A stretch of DNA of 64,000 bases. Source: Gluconacetobacter asukensis (GTDB taxonomy: Bacteria; Pseudomonadota; Alphaproteobacteria; Acetobacterales; Acetobacteraceae). The notes under the pieces were generated by a model. That model did no database searches. It saw nothing but the letters and a program-made list of their open reading frames with translations, and was not told the DNA's origin. A program made the position numbers and the translations under genes. The stretch is taken from assembly GCF_014174375.1 (NCBI RefSeq), contig NZ_JABEQE010000004.1:124001-188000 (forward strand), given 5' to 3'. Positions 32,162 through 41,349 of this stretch are shown here, piece after piece. How positions within the stretch are numbered: position 1 is the first letter of the stretch; each line of letters opens with the position of its first letter.

Positions 32162-33865
32162 ATGGGACGTGAACTGTTGAATGACAGGTTCAAGACGAAG
32201 GAACGCGAATTTCTTCTGCGCATGATCGACGATCTGCCGGTGGCGGTCATGACCGTGGAGCCGGAGACGATGCTGATCGACTATGTCAACAACACGTCCC
32301 GGGCGCTGATCCGCAGGCTTGAGCATCTTCTGCCGATCCGCGCCGATGAATTGATCGGCACTTCCATCGACGTCTTTCACCGCTGTCCGGCCTATCAGCG
32401 CCATATCCTGTCGGACCCGCGCAACCTGCCGCACAATGCCCGCATCAGGCTGGGGGAGGAGGTGCTGGACCTCAAGGTCTCGGCCATTACAGACGCGGAC
32501 GGCCGGTATCTCGCGCCCATGCTGACCTGGGCACTGGTGACGAAGGAAGTCGAGGCGGAAAAGCGCATCGGCTATCTGGCGCATCATGATGCGCTGACCG
32601 GGTTGCCCAACAGGCTGATATTCCGCAGGACGCTGGAGGAACGACTGGCGGTGCCCGATACGGCATTCGGGCTGCTCTATATCGATCTCGATGGCTTCAA
32701 GCAGGTCAATGATGCGCGGGGGCACCAGGTGGGCGACGCGCTGCTGCGGCAGGTTGCCGACCGGCTGAGGGCGCTGTGCGGCGACCCGGCGATGATGCTG
32801 ACGCGGCTGGGGGGTGACGAGTTCGCGATCCTGCTGCCCCATGATCATCAGCAGCCGGCCGGACGGCATGCGGAGCGGGTGGTGGCGGCGCTGGGCAGGC
32901 CCTTCGATCTCGAACAGGGGCAGACCGTCCAGATCGGGGCGTCGGTCGGCATTGCGCTGGCGCCGGAGCATGGCGAGGCGCCCGAGAGCCTGCTGGCGCG
33001 GGCCGACATGGCGCTGTACGCGGCCAAGGAGGATGGAAAAGGGGTCGCCCGGCTCTTCTCGCGCGATCTGGAGCTGCGCGTGCAGGAACGGACGCGCCTG
33101 GAGAAGAGCCTGTATGCCGCCCTGCAGGACCGGCAGGGCCTGTTCGTCTTCTATCAGCCGATCATCGACCTGTATTCGGGGCGCGTCATGACGCGCGAGG
33201 CGCTGGCCCGCTGGCATCATCCGCAGCGCGGCTGGGTCTCGCCCGCCGAGTTCGTGCCGGTGGCCGAGCAATGCGGGCTGATCGACCAGTTGGCGGAATT
33301 CGTCCTGGACCGGGCCTGCCGGAGTGCCGCGCAATGGGATGACGGGGCGCATGTTGCCGTCAACATCTCGGCGATCCAGCTGGGGAAGGGCACGCTGGTG
33401 CCGGCGGTCTCTGCAGCACTTGCGGCATCCGGCCTGCCGGCGCACCGGCTGGAGATCGAGGTGACGGAAACGGCGCTGCTGGGTGACGAGCAGGGCGGTA
33501 TCCAGGATCTGCTGACCCTGCGCCAGATGGGAGTGCGTATCGCGCTGGACGATTTCGGCACCGGCTATTCGTCGCTGGCCCATCTGCGGGCCTTTCCGTT
33601 CGACAAGATCAAGATCGACGGTTCGTTCGTCCGCGATGCCCTGACGCGGCCGGAATGCGCCGCCGTGGTCCGGGCCATCGCCGATCTGGGCCAGCGCCTG
33701 GGGGTGCGGACCGTCGCGGAAGGGGTCGAGACCGAGGAGCAGCTTGCCCTTGTCCGGAGGGAAGGATGTGCCGAGGTGCAGGGCTATCTGCATGGCCGGC
33801 CCATGCCGGCGGCGGAGGATGCCGAGCTGGTGGCACGTCTGGATGCGGGACTGGGCGCCGGCTGA
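32162..33865 (+). CDS. PAS-GGDEF-EAL protein (c-di-GMP synthesis/hydrolysis)
   Basis: The ATG at 32162 (MGRELLNDRFKTKEREFLLRMIDDLPVAVM) is the likely start, giving 567 residues; the frame stays open to 32051, but the extra part lacks conservation. A PAS domain (about 15-125; DYVNNTSRALIRRLEHLLPI) precedes GGDEF (HHDALTGLPNRL, LYIDLDGFKQVND, RLGGDEFAILL near 217) and EAL (TREALARW near 346; VNISAIQL, VTETAL, LDDFGTGYSSL, KIDGSFV, AEGVETEEQ, EVQGYLHGRP). GGDEF and EAL catalytic residues all look intact; no RxxD inhibitory site precedes GGDEF. In acetic acid bacteria such enzymes set c-di-GMP for cellulose synthase, and PAS domains of this group can bind haem. Cytosolic. Confidence 0.93.
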   Translation: MGRELLNDRFKTKEREFLLRMIDDLPVAVMTVEPETMLIDYVNNTSRALIRRLEHLLPIRADELIGTSIDVFHRCPAYQRHILSDPRNLPHNARIRLGEEVLDLKVSAITDADGRYLAPMLTWALVTKEVEAEKRIGYLAHHDALTGLPNRLIFRRTLEERLAVPDTAFGLLYIDLDGFKQVNDARGHQVGDALLRQVADRLRALCGDPAMMLTRLGGDEFAILLPHDHQQPAGRHAERVVAALGRPFDLEQGQTVQIGASVGIALAPEHGEAPESLLARADMALYAAKEDGKGVARLFSRDLELRVQERTRLEKSLYAALQDRQGLFVFYQPIIDLYSGRVMTREALARWHHPQRGWVSPAEFVPVAEQCGLIDQLAEFVLDRACRSAAQWDDGAHVAVNISAIQLGKGTLVPAVSAALAASGLPAHRLEIEVTETALLGDEQGGIQDLLTLRQMGVRIALDDFGTGYSSLAHLRAFPFDKIKIDGSFVRDALTRPECAAVVRAIADLGQRLGVRTVAEGVETEEQLALVRREGCAEVQGYLHGRPMPAAEDAELVARLDAGLGAG

Positions 33866-33931
33866 CAGCCTGTTTGGACATGCGTGCTGGCGGCGCATCC
33901 TGTGCGCGTTTCCTGCGCTTCGCGCGTGCGC
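33866..33931. repeat. truncated palindromic repeat, family A, copy 5
   Basis: Starting on the base after the stop codon, CAGCCTGTTTGGACATGCG.GCTGGCGGCG...GCGCGTTTCCTGCGC matches the left half of family A and then stops; no right arm follows. It is a decayed or half copy. Confidence 0.75.
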
Positions 33932-33952
33932 GATAAAGTATAAATCTTTATC
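33932..33952. promoter_or_regulatory. A/T-rich palindrome (Fur-like) upstream of the TonB receptor
   Basis: GATAAAG-N7-CTTTATC is an exact inverted repeat of 21 bp, 130 bp before the receptor start. Its half-sites resemble Fur-box units (GATAAT). A second A/T-rich segment nearer the gene (about 34020-34045, ACTTATTCGCATTTGTG) may be the promoter or another site. Iron control fits a siderophore receptor but is inferred. Confidence 0.45.
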
Positions 33953-34080
33953 ATAACATTTCCGGGTGAGATTGAAAACCTCTGCCTGGACAGGTGGTCG
34001 ATATCGGATTTCTGCAATTGTGACTTATTCGCATTTGTGTTCTTAAGGCGCCACATCACCGTGGTTGCGAGAACGAGAGA

Positions 34081-36540
34081 ATGCCGAGTCCACTGATCCG
34101 TCGCCGTGTTCACCCTGCGCCGCTGATGGCGGGTTTTGCGCTGCTCTGTTCGGGGCTGCATGTCGGTTCGGCGGAAGGCGCCACCGATGGCGAGGCGGCG
34201 GCGGTGCCGAAGCATCATCGCCATGCCGGCCGCAGGATGCATGCCCGTGCCCATCCTGCCGGGGAGGCGCCGGTGGAGGGGCATCGGGCGACCGAAAATG
34301 CCGGGGCGCGGCCCGATGGGGTTGTTCCGGCGCGGCCGCTGAATGGCCAGAAGCTGGAGCAGGCGGGGCGAAGCGCTGCCGAGGAAGAGCGTGTGACCGT
34401 CGTGGGCAGTCGCATGAACATCCTGCATGAGGATATCGGCCTCAGCCGCATGCCGCAGGATGTGATGCACACGGCCCAGACCGTCAACGTGGTGCCCAAG
34501 CTGCTGATGGAACAGCAGAACGTGAAGTCGCTGGACGAGGCGCTGCGCAATGTACCCGGCATCACAGCCTCGGTCGGCGAGGGCGAGGGCGGGATGAGCG
34601 GTGACCAGTTTCTGATCCGGGGCTTCCAGGCGCAGAACGATATCTATGAGGACGGGCTGCGCGATTTCGGCGTCTATAGCCGCGACAGTTTCGATTATGA
34701 CCATGTGTCGGTCATCAAGGGCCCGTCCTCCGAAGTGTTCGGCAATGGCACGACGGGTGGTGCCATCAACATGGTCACCAAGATGCCGCATCTGGGGAAC
34801 AGCTATGGCGGCCAGTTCTCGGGCGGGTCGGCCGATTATTATCGTGGCACGCTGGATGTGAACCAGCAGATCGGCGAATCCACCGCCGTGCGCATTGCCG
34901 CCATGGGCAATGAGAACGACGAAGTGGGCCGTGACAGCGTCTATTCGCATCGGTGGGGGATTGCGCCGTCCATTGCGTTCGGCCTGGGTACGGCGACGAC
35001 GCTGACGATCGAATATTTCCATCAGACCGACAATCGCATTCCCGATTACGGCGTGCCGCTGCTGACGAAGCCGGGCACCTCCGTCTCGCGCCCGGCGACG
35101 TCGTTCGGGCTGAATCGGAACAATTGGTATGGCACGCAGTACGATCAGGACGCCACGAATGTCGATATGCTGTCGGCGCATCTCAAGCACGAGCTGAACA
35201 GCCATATCTCCTTCTATGACGATCTGCGCGGCGGGATGTATGAGCGGTACTATTCGGCATCATGGGAGGGCTGCGATGCGACCTGCAACGCGGCGTATTT
35301 TACCGATCCGTCCACCGCGCTGGTGAACCGTCGCGGCCATCTGGGTGGCCCGGAGCCCTATCAGCAGAATGACTGGTCGGTGCAGAATGTCTTCTCGACG
35401 ATCGCGACATTCAATACCGGCGCGCTGAGGCATCAGATCATCGCCGGATGGGACGTGTCGCACGTTTATGATCGGCGCACGAACTATGCCTATAATTATA
35501 ACGGTCTGAACGGAACACAGGCTGATACGACCAGCCTCGTCAATCCGACCAATGTCGTGCCGGGGCTGTTTCTGGGTGGGGTGGGACAGTATAGCGGTAA
35601 TCTTGTGAACATCAGCGGCGTCGGACGGGCCCTGCACAAGACCGGCGATGCGACCGATATCGGGGCCTTTTTCTCGGACCAGATCTGGTTCACGCCGAAA
35701 TTCTCGGTGCGTGCGGGCTTCCGCTGGGATCATTGGGACAGCCATTATGCCGCGAATGAAGGGCCGGTCGGTGCTGGTGTGTCCTATGGTCAGAACCAGG
35801 ATACCTACAATCCGACCGTCAACCTGATGTATACGCCTGATGACAACACGATGCTCTATTTCAACTGGGCGCAGTCGACGACGCCGCTCGGGCTGTATGT
35901 GACCAACAGTTCCGAGCCGTTGAAGGCCTCGACCGAGGGGTTCAAGCCCGAGCGCAGCAGCCTTTACGAAGTCGGCGCAAAATATAACGCGTTTCATGGT
36001 CGGATGGGCTTTACCGTGTCGGCGTTCCGGCTCGAGAAGGGCAATTCGCTGCTGACGGACCCGTCGACCGGGGATGTGACCTCGTCGAGCGATCGGCAGC
36101 GGAACCAGGGGTTCGAACTCAGCGCGTCGGGTGAGATCCTGAAGAACTGGAACGTGATCGCGACCTATGCCTATTACGACGCGCGGACCATTGCGTCGCT
36201 GACGGCGGCGGATGTCGGCAAGCGCATTCAATACGCGCCGAAGAATTCTGCGACTTTCTGGACCACCTATACCGCCATGGCGAACACGCCCTGGAACGTC
36301 ACCTTCGGTGGCGGCCTCACCTGGCGCCAGGGCGTGTGGCTGGATGCCGCCAATACCGCGCGGGCGCCCTCGACCGTGGAATGGGATGCCATGATTTCGC
36401 ACAGCTTCCTCAAGCACTGGAAGGTGCAGATGAACGGCTATAATCTGGCCAATCGCCTGAACTATTCCAATCTGTTCAGTGATCGCGTGACCCCTTCGAT
36501 GGGGCGGGCGTTTCTGTTCAATCTTTCGGCGACTTACTAA
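34081..36540 (+). CDS. TonB-dependent siderophore receptor
   Basis: The 819-residue outer membrane protein has a signal peptide (about 1-33), a His/Arg-rich linker (about 42-65) and a TonB-box-like EERVTVVGS (about 101-109). The plug domain follows (MPQDVMHTAQTVNVVPKLLMEQQNVKSLDEALRNVPGI, SGDQFLIRGFQAQNDIYEDGLRD, VSVIKGPSSEVFGNGTTGGAINMVTK), then a 22-strand barrel ending in an aromatic residue (FLFNLSATY). Plug motifs are those of the Fiu/FpvA-like ferric siderophore group. It imports a ferric chelate using ExbBD-TonB energy. A Fur-like palindrome lies upstream and a bidirectional terminator begins 4 bp after the stop. No siderophore synthesis genes are near. Confidence 0.92.
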   Translation: MPSPLIRRRVHPAPLMAGFALLCSGLHVGSAEGATDGEAAAVPKHHRHAGRRMHARAHPAGEAPVEGHRATENAGARPDGVVPARPLNGQKLEQAGRSAAEEERVTVVGSRMNILHEDIGLSRMPQDVMHTAQTVNVVPKLLMEQQNVKSLDEALRNVPGITASVGEGEGGMSGDQFLIRGFQAQNDIYEDGLRDFGVYSRDSFDYDHVSVIKGPSSEVFGNGTTGGAINMVTKMPHLGNSYGGQFSGGSADYYRGTLDVNQQIGESTAVRIAAMGNENDEVGRDSVYSHRWGIAPSIAFGLGTATTLTIEYFHQTDNRIPDYGVPLLTKPGTSVSRPATSFGLNRNNWYGTQYDQDATNVDMLSAHLKHELNSHISFYDDLRGGMYERYYSASWEGCDATCNAAYFTDPSTALVNRRGHLGGPEPYQQNDWSVQNVFSTIATFNTGALRHQIIAGWDVSHVYDRRTNYAYNYNGLNGTQADTTSLVNPTNVVPGLFLGGVGQYSGNLVNISGVGRALHKTGDATDIGAFFSDQIWFTPKFSVRAGFRWDHWDSHYAANEGPVGAGVSYGQNQDTYNPTVNLMYTPDDNTMLYFNWAQSTTPLGLYVTNSSEPLKASTEGFKPERSSLYEVGAKYNAFHGRMGFTVSAFRLEKGNSLLTDPSTGDVTSSSDRQRNQGFELSASGEILKNWNVIATYAYYDARTIASLTAADVGKRIQYAPKNSATFWTTYTAMANTPWNVTFGGGLTWRQGVWLDAANTARAPSTVEWDAMISHSFLKHWKVQMNGYNLANRLNYSNLFSDRVTPSMGRAFLFNLSATY

Positions 36541-36543
36541 AGT

Positions 36544-36664
36544 CTTCTTTTTCTGAAGAAAAAGAAGCAAAAAGACTTTTGTTGGTTCAGGAGCCTCGGA
36601 ACGGGCAAGCCCAAGGCTCCTGAACGGAATAGAAGTTTTTTGGTTCTTTTTTTCAAAAAAGAAC
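36544..36664. repeat. three-hairpin A/T-rich element, family B, copy 3 (bidirectional terminator)
   Basis: A perfect hairpin at 36544-36567 (arms CTTCTTTTTCT and AGAAAAAGAAG), central stem GGTTCAGGAGCCT...AGGCTCCTGAAC, and right hairpin 36643-36664 (arms GTTCTTTTTT and AAAAAAGAAC). It is copy 1 in reverse complement. It lies between the convergent TonB receptor and putA genes. Confidence 0.9.
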
Positions 36665-36678
36665 GGAAACGCGGACTC

Positions 36679-39600
36679 TCATGACGCATCCAGCGTCATC
36701 AGCGACGCATTGCCGCCGGCGGCGGTGGTGTTGGTGCTGACCAGTCGTTCTTCCAGCAGCCATTCGGGCAGCGGGCCTTGTGCCGTCAGGGTGTGCACCG
36801 TCACCACCGGGCCGTGGCGGCCGGCCTTGTCGTCCAGGGCCCGCAGGGCTGCCGCCAGACCGGGGGCGCCGGGTTCGGCCAGGATGGTGGCCGGCACCGG
36901 GTCCGCCAGTCCGATCAGGGAGGCGGCGTCGGGCACCGTGCGGATATGCGTGCGCAGGGTGGGGGGCAGGCTGGCGGCCCAGGAGGCGGCGTCGCCGGCC
37001 AGCAGCACCACGCTGTTGCCGGTGGCCAGGGCCATGCCGGTGGCGCGGCGGGCGGCGGCTTCGGAGCTGGCGAGGCACAGCACGCTGCCGCGCGGTTCGA
37101 GCGACCAGAGATTGGTCTCGCCCACCGGGCCGGGCATCGGCACGCGCAGCCCGTGCAGGGGGCGGCCGGTCACGCCGTCCGGATGGCCGGAGCCGGCCGA
37201 GAAGGCCTGCCAGTCGCGTGCGGCCTGGGGCAGGGTGCCGGGCCGGGCGTCGGCCGGATCGGATGGTGCCGGCGCCGGGGGCGTGAAGGCGGGGCAGGCG
37301 GCCAGCAGGCGGCGCAGGATCAGCGGGCCGCCGGCCTTGGGGCCGGTGCCCGACAGGCCGCGCCCGCCGAAGGGCTGGACGCCGACGACGGCGCCGATCG
37401 TATTGCGGTTGACGTAGAGATTGCCTGCCGCGATGCGGTTGGTGACGTGGTCCACGGTTTCGGCGATGCGGGTGTGCAGGCCGAAGGTGAGGCCGTAGCC
37501 GGTGGCGTTGATCGCGTCGATCAGCCGGTCGAGAGTCTTGCGCTGCCAGCGCAGGACGTGCAGGACGGGGCCGAACACTTCGCGCCCGATGGTGGCGATG
37601 TCGTCGATTTCGATCAGGGTCGGCGGCAGGAAATGGCCGCCCGGCACCACATGCGGCGTGGCGGGGGACCAGACGCGGCAGCCGGCGGCGCGCATGCGGG
37701 CGATGTGCGCGCTGATGCCGGCGCGGGCGTCCTCCGTGATGACGGGGCCGATATCGGTGGCCAGCAGTGCCGGGTCGCCCACGCGCAGTTCCTGCATCGC
37801 GCCGCGCAGCATCGCCAGCATGGGTTCGGCGCAATCGTCCTGCACGCACAGGATGCGCAGGGCCGAGCAGCGCTGGCCCGCGCTGTCGAAGGCGGAGGCG
37901 ATGACGTCGGTAACCACCTGTTCGGCCAGGGCCGAGGAATCGACGATCATCGCGTTCTGGCCGCCGGTTTCCGCGATCAGCGGCACCGGCTGGCCGTTGG
38001 TGCCCGTGCGCCCGGCCAGCTGGCGGGCGATCAGGCGCGCGACTTCGGTGGAGCCGGTGAACATGACTGCGGCGATCCGTGGGTCCGCGACCAGCGCCGC
38101 GCCGATATCGCCGCCGCCGGGCAGCAATTGCAGCGCGCCGGCCGGGATGCCGGCCTGGTGCAGCAGGGCGACCGCGCGGGCGGCGACCAGCGGCGTTTCC
38201 TCGGCCGGTTTGGCCAGCACCACGTTGCCGGCGGCCAGCGCGGCCGAGACCTGGCCGAGGAAGATGGCCAGCGGGAAGTTCCAGGGGCTGATGCAGACGA
38301 CCGGGCCCAGCGGCATGTGGGTTTCGTTGTTGAATTCCCGCCGGATCGTGGTGGCGTAGTAGCGCAGGAAATCGACGGCCTCGCGGATTTCCCCCACTGC
38401 GTTGGGGTAGGATTTTCCGGCCTCGCGCACCACCAGGCCGATCAGTTCCGCGTGGTGGGTTTCCAGCAGGTCGGCGGCTGCCTCGAGGCAGGCGGCGCGC
38501 GTGGCGGGGGGACGGGCGGACCAGTCCGCCATGGCGGCCACGGCCAGTCCGACGGCGTGGGTCGCCTGGGTGGGGTCGGCGAAATGGGCCGTGCCCGGCA
38601 TGTCGTCCGGGCGGGCCGGGTTGGGCACCTTGCGGACCGGGGTGGTGGGGGCGGCGCCGTCGGCCAGGATCGGGGTGGCCGCCCATTGGTGCTGGCCGGA
38701 CGCCATGGCGTTGGCCAGTGCGGTCAAGGACGGTTCGTCGGCCAGGTCCAGCCCGGCGGAATTACGGCGGCTGGTGCCGAACAGGGCGGCAGGCAGGGCG
38801 ATGACCGGGTGCGGCGCGCCCACGGGCAGGCCGTTCTGCGCGGCCAGGTCACGTGCCGTCTGCACCGGGTCGGCCACCAGCGTGTCCAGCGGGATGGCGC
38901 TGTCGCCGATCTGGTTGACGAAGGAGGAATTGGCCCCGTTTTCCAGCAGGCGGCGCACCAGATAGGCCAGCAGCGTCTCGTGCGAGCCGACCGGGGCGTA
39001 GATGCGGCAGGGGCGGTCGAGATTCGCAGAGCCGACGACGTGATCGTACAGCCCTTCGCCCATGCCGTGCAGGCACTGGAATTCATATTTGCCGTGGCGG
39101 AAATGCGTGCCGGCCAGGGCGTGGATGGTGGCGACCGTGCGGGCATTGTGGGTGGCGAATTGCGGGAACACCGCATCCGGCGCGCCCAGCAGCAGGCGGG
39201 CGCAGGCGATATAGCTGATATCGGTGTGGCATTTGCGGGTGTAGACGGGGAAATCGGCCTGGCCGTCGAGCTGGGCCTTCTTGATCTCGCTGTCCCAATA
39301 GGCGCCCTTGACCAGCCGGACCATGATGCGGCGCCCGGTGTCGCGGGCCAGGGCGATGATCCAGTCCAGCACGGCGGGGGCGCGCTTGCCGTAGGCCTGC
39401 ACCACGAAGCCGATACCGTTCCAGCCCGTGAGATCGGGGTGGCGGCACATGCCTTCCAGCAGGTCGAGTGACAGGTCGAGCCGTTCGCTTTCCTCGGCGT
39501 CGATATTCAGGCCGATATCGTAGCTGCGCGCCAGCCGGGCCAGGCGGACCAGCACCGGGAGCAGCTCGGCCATCACGCGGTCGCGCTGGGCGCGGGCATA

Positions 39601-40413
39601 GCGCGGGTGGATGGCCGAGAGTTTGATCGACAGGCCGTTGCGGTCGTAGATGTCGCGGCCCTGGCCCTGCGCCGCGCGGCCGATGGCGTGGATCGCGGTT
39701 TCGTAGTCGCGGCAATAGCGGGCGGCGTCGGCCTCGGTCAGCGCGGCTTCGCCCAGCATGTCGAAGGAATAGCGGAAGCCGCGATCGTAGCGAGCCTGGC
39801 TGGTGCGCAGGGCGCTCTCGATCGTCTCGCCGCAGACGAATTGCTCGCCCATCATGCGCATCGCGACATCGACCGCGCGGCGGATCAGCGGTTCGCCGCC
39901 GCGCGCGACCAGGCGCGTCAGCGCGCCGGCAAGCCCGTGCTGGCGCTCGGGCGTGACCAGGCGGCCGGTCACCACCAGCCCCCAGGCGGCGGCGTTGACG
40001 AACAGCGAGCGGCCCAGACCGACATGCGCCATCCAGTCGCCGGTGCCGATCCGGTCGCGGATCAGCGCGTCGCGGGTGGCGGTGTCGGGGATGCGCAGCA
40101 GGGCCTCGGCCAGGCACATCAGGGCCACGCCTTCACGCGAGGACAGCGAGAATTCCTGCACCAGCGCCTCCATCCCGCCGGGGCGGCGGCCGTCGCGCAG
40201 CGCGCCGGCCAGGCGGCGGGCGGTGGCGCCCGCCTGGGCCGCCAGTTCGGGCGGGAGGGTGGCGTCGTCGATCAGGGCGGCGACACACGCGGCCTCGGGC
40301 CGGCGCAGGCCGGCTGCGATGCGCGCGCGGGCCGCATCGCGGGGCGGCAGGGCGTCTCGCAGCGCGGCGGTTGGCGGGAGGGGAGCGGACGGAGGGACGG
40401 GCTGGGATGTCAT
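36679..40413 (-). CDS. putA: bifunctional proline dehydrogenase / L-glutamate-gamma-semialdehyde dehydrogenase PutA
   Basis: This 1244-residue enzyme oxidises proline to glutamate in two steps, passing the first electrons through FAD to quinone and the second to NAD. The proline dehydrogenase barrel spans about 180-480 (GQGRDIYDRNGLSIKLSAIHPRY, NIDAEESERLDLSLDLLE, RLVKGAYWDSEIKKAQ, HETLLAYLVRRLLENGANSSFVNQIGD). The aldehyde dehydrogenase part follows (PWNFPLAIFLGQVSAALAAGN, Glu in AETGGQNAMIVDSS, catalytic Cys in FDSAGQRCSALRI near 850), with a further C-terminal domain. There is no ribbon-helix-helix DNA-binding domain at the N-terminus, so it is not its own repressor; the divergent GntR gene is the likely regulator. 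Confidence 0.97.
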   Translation of the reverse strand: MTSQPVPPSAPLPPTAALRDALPPRDAARARIAAGLRRPEAACVAALIDDATLPPELAAQAGATARRLAGALRDGRRPGGMEALVQEFSLSSREGVALMCLAEALLRIPDTATRDALIRDRIGTGDWMAHVGLGRSLFVNAAAWGLVVTGRLVTPERQHGLAGALTRLVARGGEPLIRRAVDVAMRMMGEQFVCGETIESALRTSQARYDRGFRYSFDMLGEAALTEADAARYCRDYETAIHAIGRAAQGQGRDIYDRNGLSIKLSAIHPRYARAQRDRVMAELLPVLVRLARLARSYDIGLNIDAEESERLDLSLDLLEGMCRHPDLTGWNGIGFVVQAYGKRAPAVLDWIIALARDTGRRIMVRLVKGAYWDSEIKKAQLDGQADFPVYTRKCHTDISYIACARLLLGAPDAVFPQFATHNARTVATIHALAGTHFRHGKYEFQCLHGMGEGLYDHVVGSANLDRPCRIYAPVGSHETLLAYLVRRLLENGANSSFVNQIGDSAIPLDTLVADPVQTARDLAAQNGLPVGAPHPVIALPAALFGTSRRNSAGLDLADEPSLTALANAMASGQHQWAATPILADGAAPTTPVRKVPNPARPDDMPGTAHFADPTQATHAVGLAVAAMADWSARPPATRAACLEAAADLLETHHAELIGLVVREAGKSYPNAVGEIREAVDFLRYYATTIRREFNNETHMPLGPVVCISPWNFPLAIFLGQVSAALAAGNVVLAKPAEETPLVAARAVALLHQAGIPAGALQLLPGGGDIGAALVADPRIAAVMFTGSTEVARLIARQLAGRTGTNGQPVPLIAETGGQNAMIVDSSALAEQVVTDVIASAFDSAGQRCSALRILCVQDDCAEPMLAMLRGAMQELRVGDPALLATDIGPVITEDARAGISAHIARMRAAGCRVWSPATPHVVPGGHFLPPTLIEIDDIATIGREVFGPVLHVLRWQRKTLDRLIDAINATGYGLTFGLHTRIAETVDHVTNRIAAGNLYVNRNTIGAVVGVQPFGGRGLSGTGPKAGGPLILRRLLAACPAFTPPAPAPSDPADARPGTLPQAARDWQAFSAGSGHPDGVTGRPLHGLRVPMPGPVGETNLWSLEPRGSVLCLASSEAAARRATGMALATGNSVVLLAGDAASWAASLPPTLRTHIRTVPDAASLIGLADPVPATILAEPGAPGLAAALRALDDKAGRHGPVVTVHTLTAQGPLPEWLLEERLVSTNTTAAGGNASLMTLDAS

Positions 40414-40458
40414 GGGGCGGCTTGCCGACGGAGGGGAAGATTGGGTGGATGTTTCCGT

Positions 40459-40475
40459 ATCATATCGTATATGAT
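40459..40475. promoter_or_regulatory. palindromic operator between putA and gntR
   Basis: ATCATA-N5-TATGAT, with a similar half (ATATATGATTC) 15 bp further right, lies in the 111-bp A/T-rich gap between the divergent starts. GntR/FadR-type regulators bind short A/T-rich palindromes of this kind, so it is a plausible site for control of both genes. Confidence 0.5.
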
Positions 40476-40524
40476 GTGCAAGATAATATATGATTCGCTG
40501 GGTCGCGAAACGGGGAGGACAGGT

Positions 40525-41223
40525 ATGCTGCCGGAGAGTGTCTTCATGAATGCGCAGCAGGAGACGCGCGGTCTGGCGTCGGAGCGGGTGGGCAATGCGT
40601 TGCGCGAGGCGATCCTGGATGGGGTGCTGGCCGACGGGCAGTCGCTGCCGCAGTCGGAGCTGGCCAGCGGGTTTGGTGTCAGCACCATTCCGGTGCGCGA
40701 GGCGTTGAAGCAGCTTGAGGTCGAGGGACTGGTGCTGTTTCAGCAGAATCGCGGTGCCACGGTGATCGGCCTGTCGGAAGAGGATATCATCGATTTTTCC
40801 GAGATCCGGGCGGCGCTGGAGGAGATGGCGGCGGTGCAGGCGGTGCGACGCATGACCCGCATGGACCTGGCGCGGATCGAGGATGCGTATGAGGCCTTTG
40901 TGGCCGGCACCAGCGAGCAGCCGGAGGGGATGGCGCGCTCAGGCGCGCTGAACTGGGCGTTTCATGGAGCGATCTATCAGGCGGCGGGGCGGCCCCGGCT
41001 GCTGGACATGATCGAGGGCGTGCATCGCCGCGTCGACCGCTATATCCGGGCGCATCTGGAAATTGCCGGCCGCAAGGCGGTGACGGATGCCGAGCATCTG
41101 GCGCTGCTGGAAGCCTGCCGGAACCGGGACGAGGCGGCGATCGGGTCGTTGACCCGCCAGCATATCCTGGATGCCGCCACCGTTTCGATCGACGTGCTGC
41201 GTCGCAACCGCGCGGAGGGTTGA
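40525..41223 (+). CDS. GntR-family (FadR subgroup) transcriptional regulator
   Basis: The ATG at 40525 follows GGGGAGGA by 7 bp and gives 232 residues. The N-terminal winged helix reads ASERVGNALREAILDGVLADGQSLPQSELASGFGVSTIPVREALKQLEVEGLVLFQQNRGATVIGLSEEDI. The all-helical FCD effector domain (about 90-225) has metal-site-like Asp/His positions (NWAFHGAIYQAA, VDRYIRAHLEIAGR, EHLALLEACRNRD). FCD regulators sense carboxylates or amino acids; with putA divergent at 111 bp, proline or a proline metabolite is a reasonable guess. Confidence 0.92.
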   Translation: MLPESVFMNAQQETRGLASERVGNALREAILDGVLADGQSLPQSELASGFGVSTIPVREALKQLEVEGLVLFQQNRGATVIGLSEEDIIDFSEIRAALEEMAAVQAVRRMTRMDLARIEDAYEAFVAGTSEQPEGMARSGALNWAFHGAIYQAAGRPRLLDMIEGVHRRVDRYIRAHLEIAGRKAVTDAEHLALLEACRNRDEAAIGSLTRQHILDAATVSIDVLRRNRAEG

Positions 41224-41349
41224 GGGGCCGCTTTCGTGCCTTCCGCGGATCATTCCCACGATGATGGTTTCATGGAATCGTATCCCCTGTCCGGGGACGG
41301 GATGGGGCTCGGGGGGCGATCGGAGCCAAGGCAGCGGGAGCGTGGACGC

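Noticed and set aside
36778-39471. An 897-residue forward frame opposite putA
   Set aside because: Gly/Ala/Arg-rich antisense of a well-conserved PutA.
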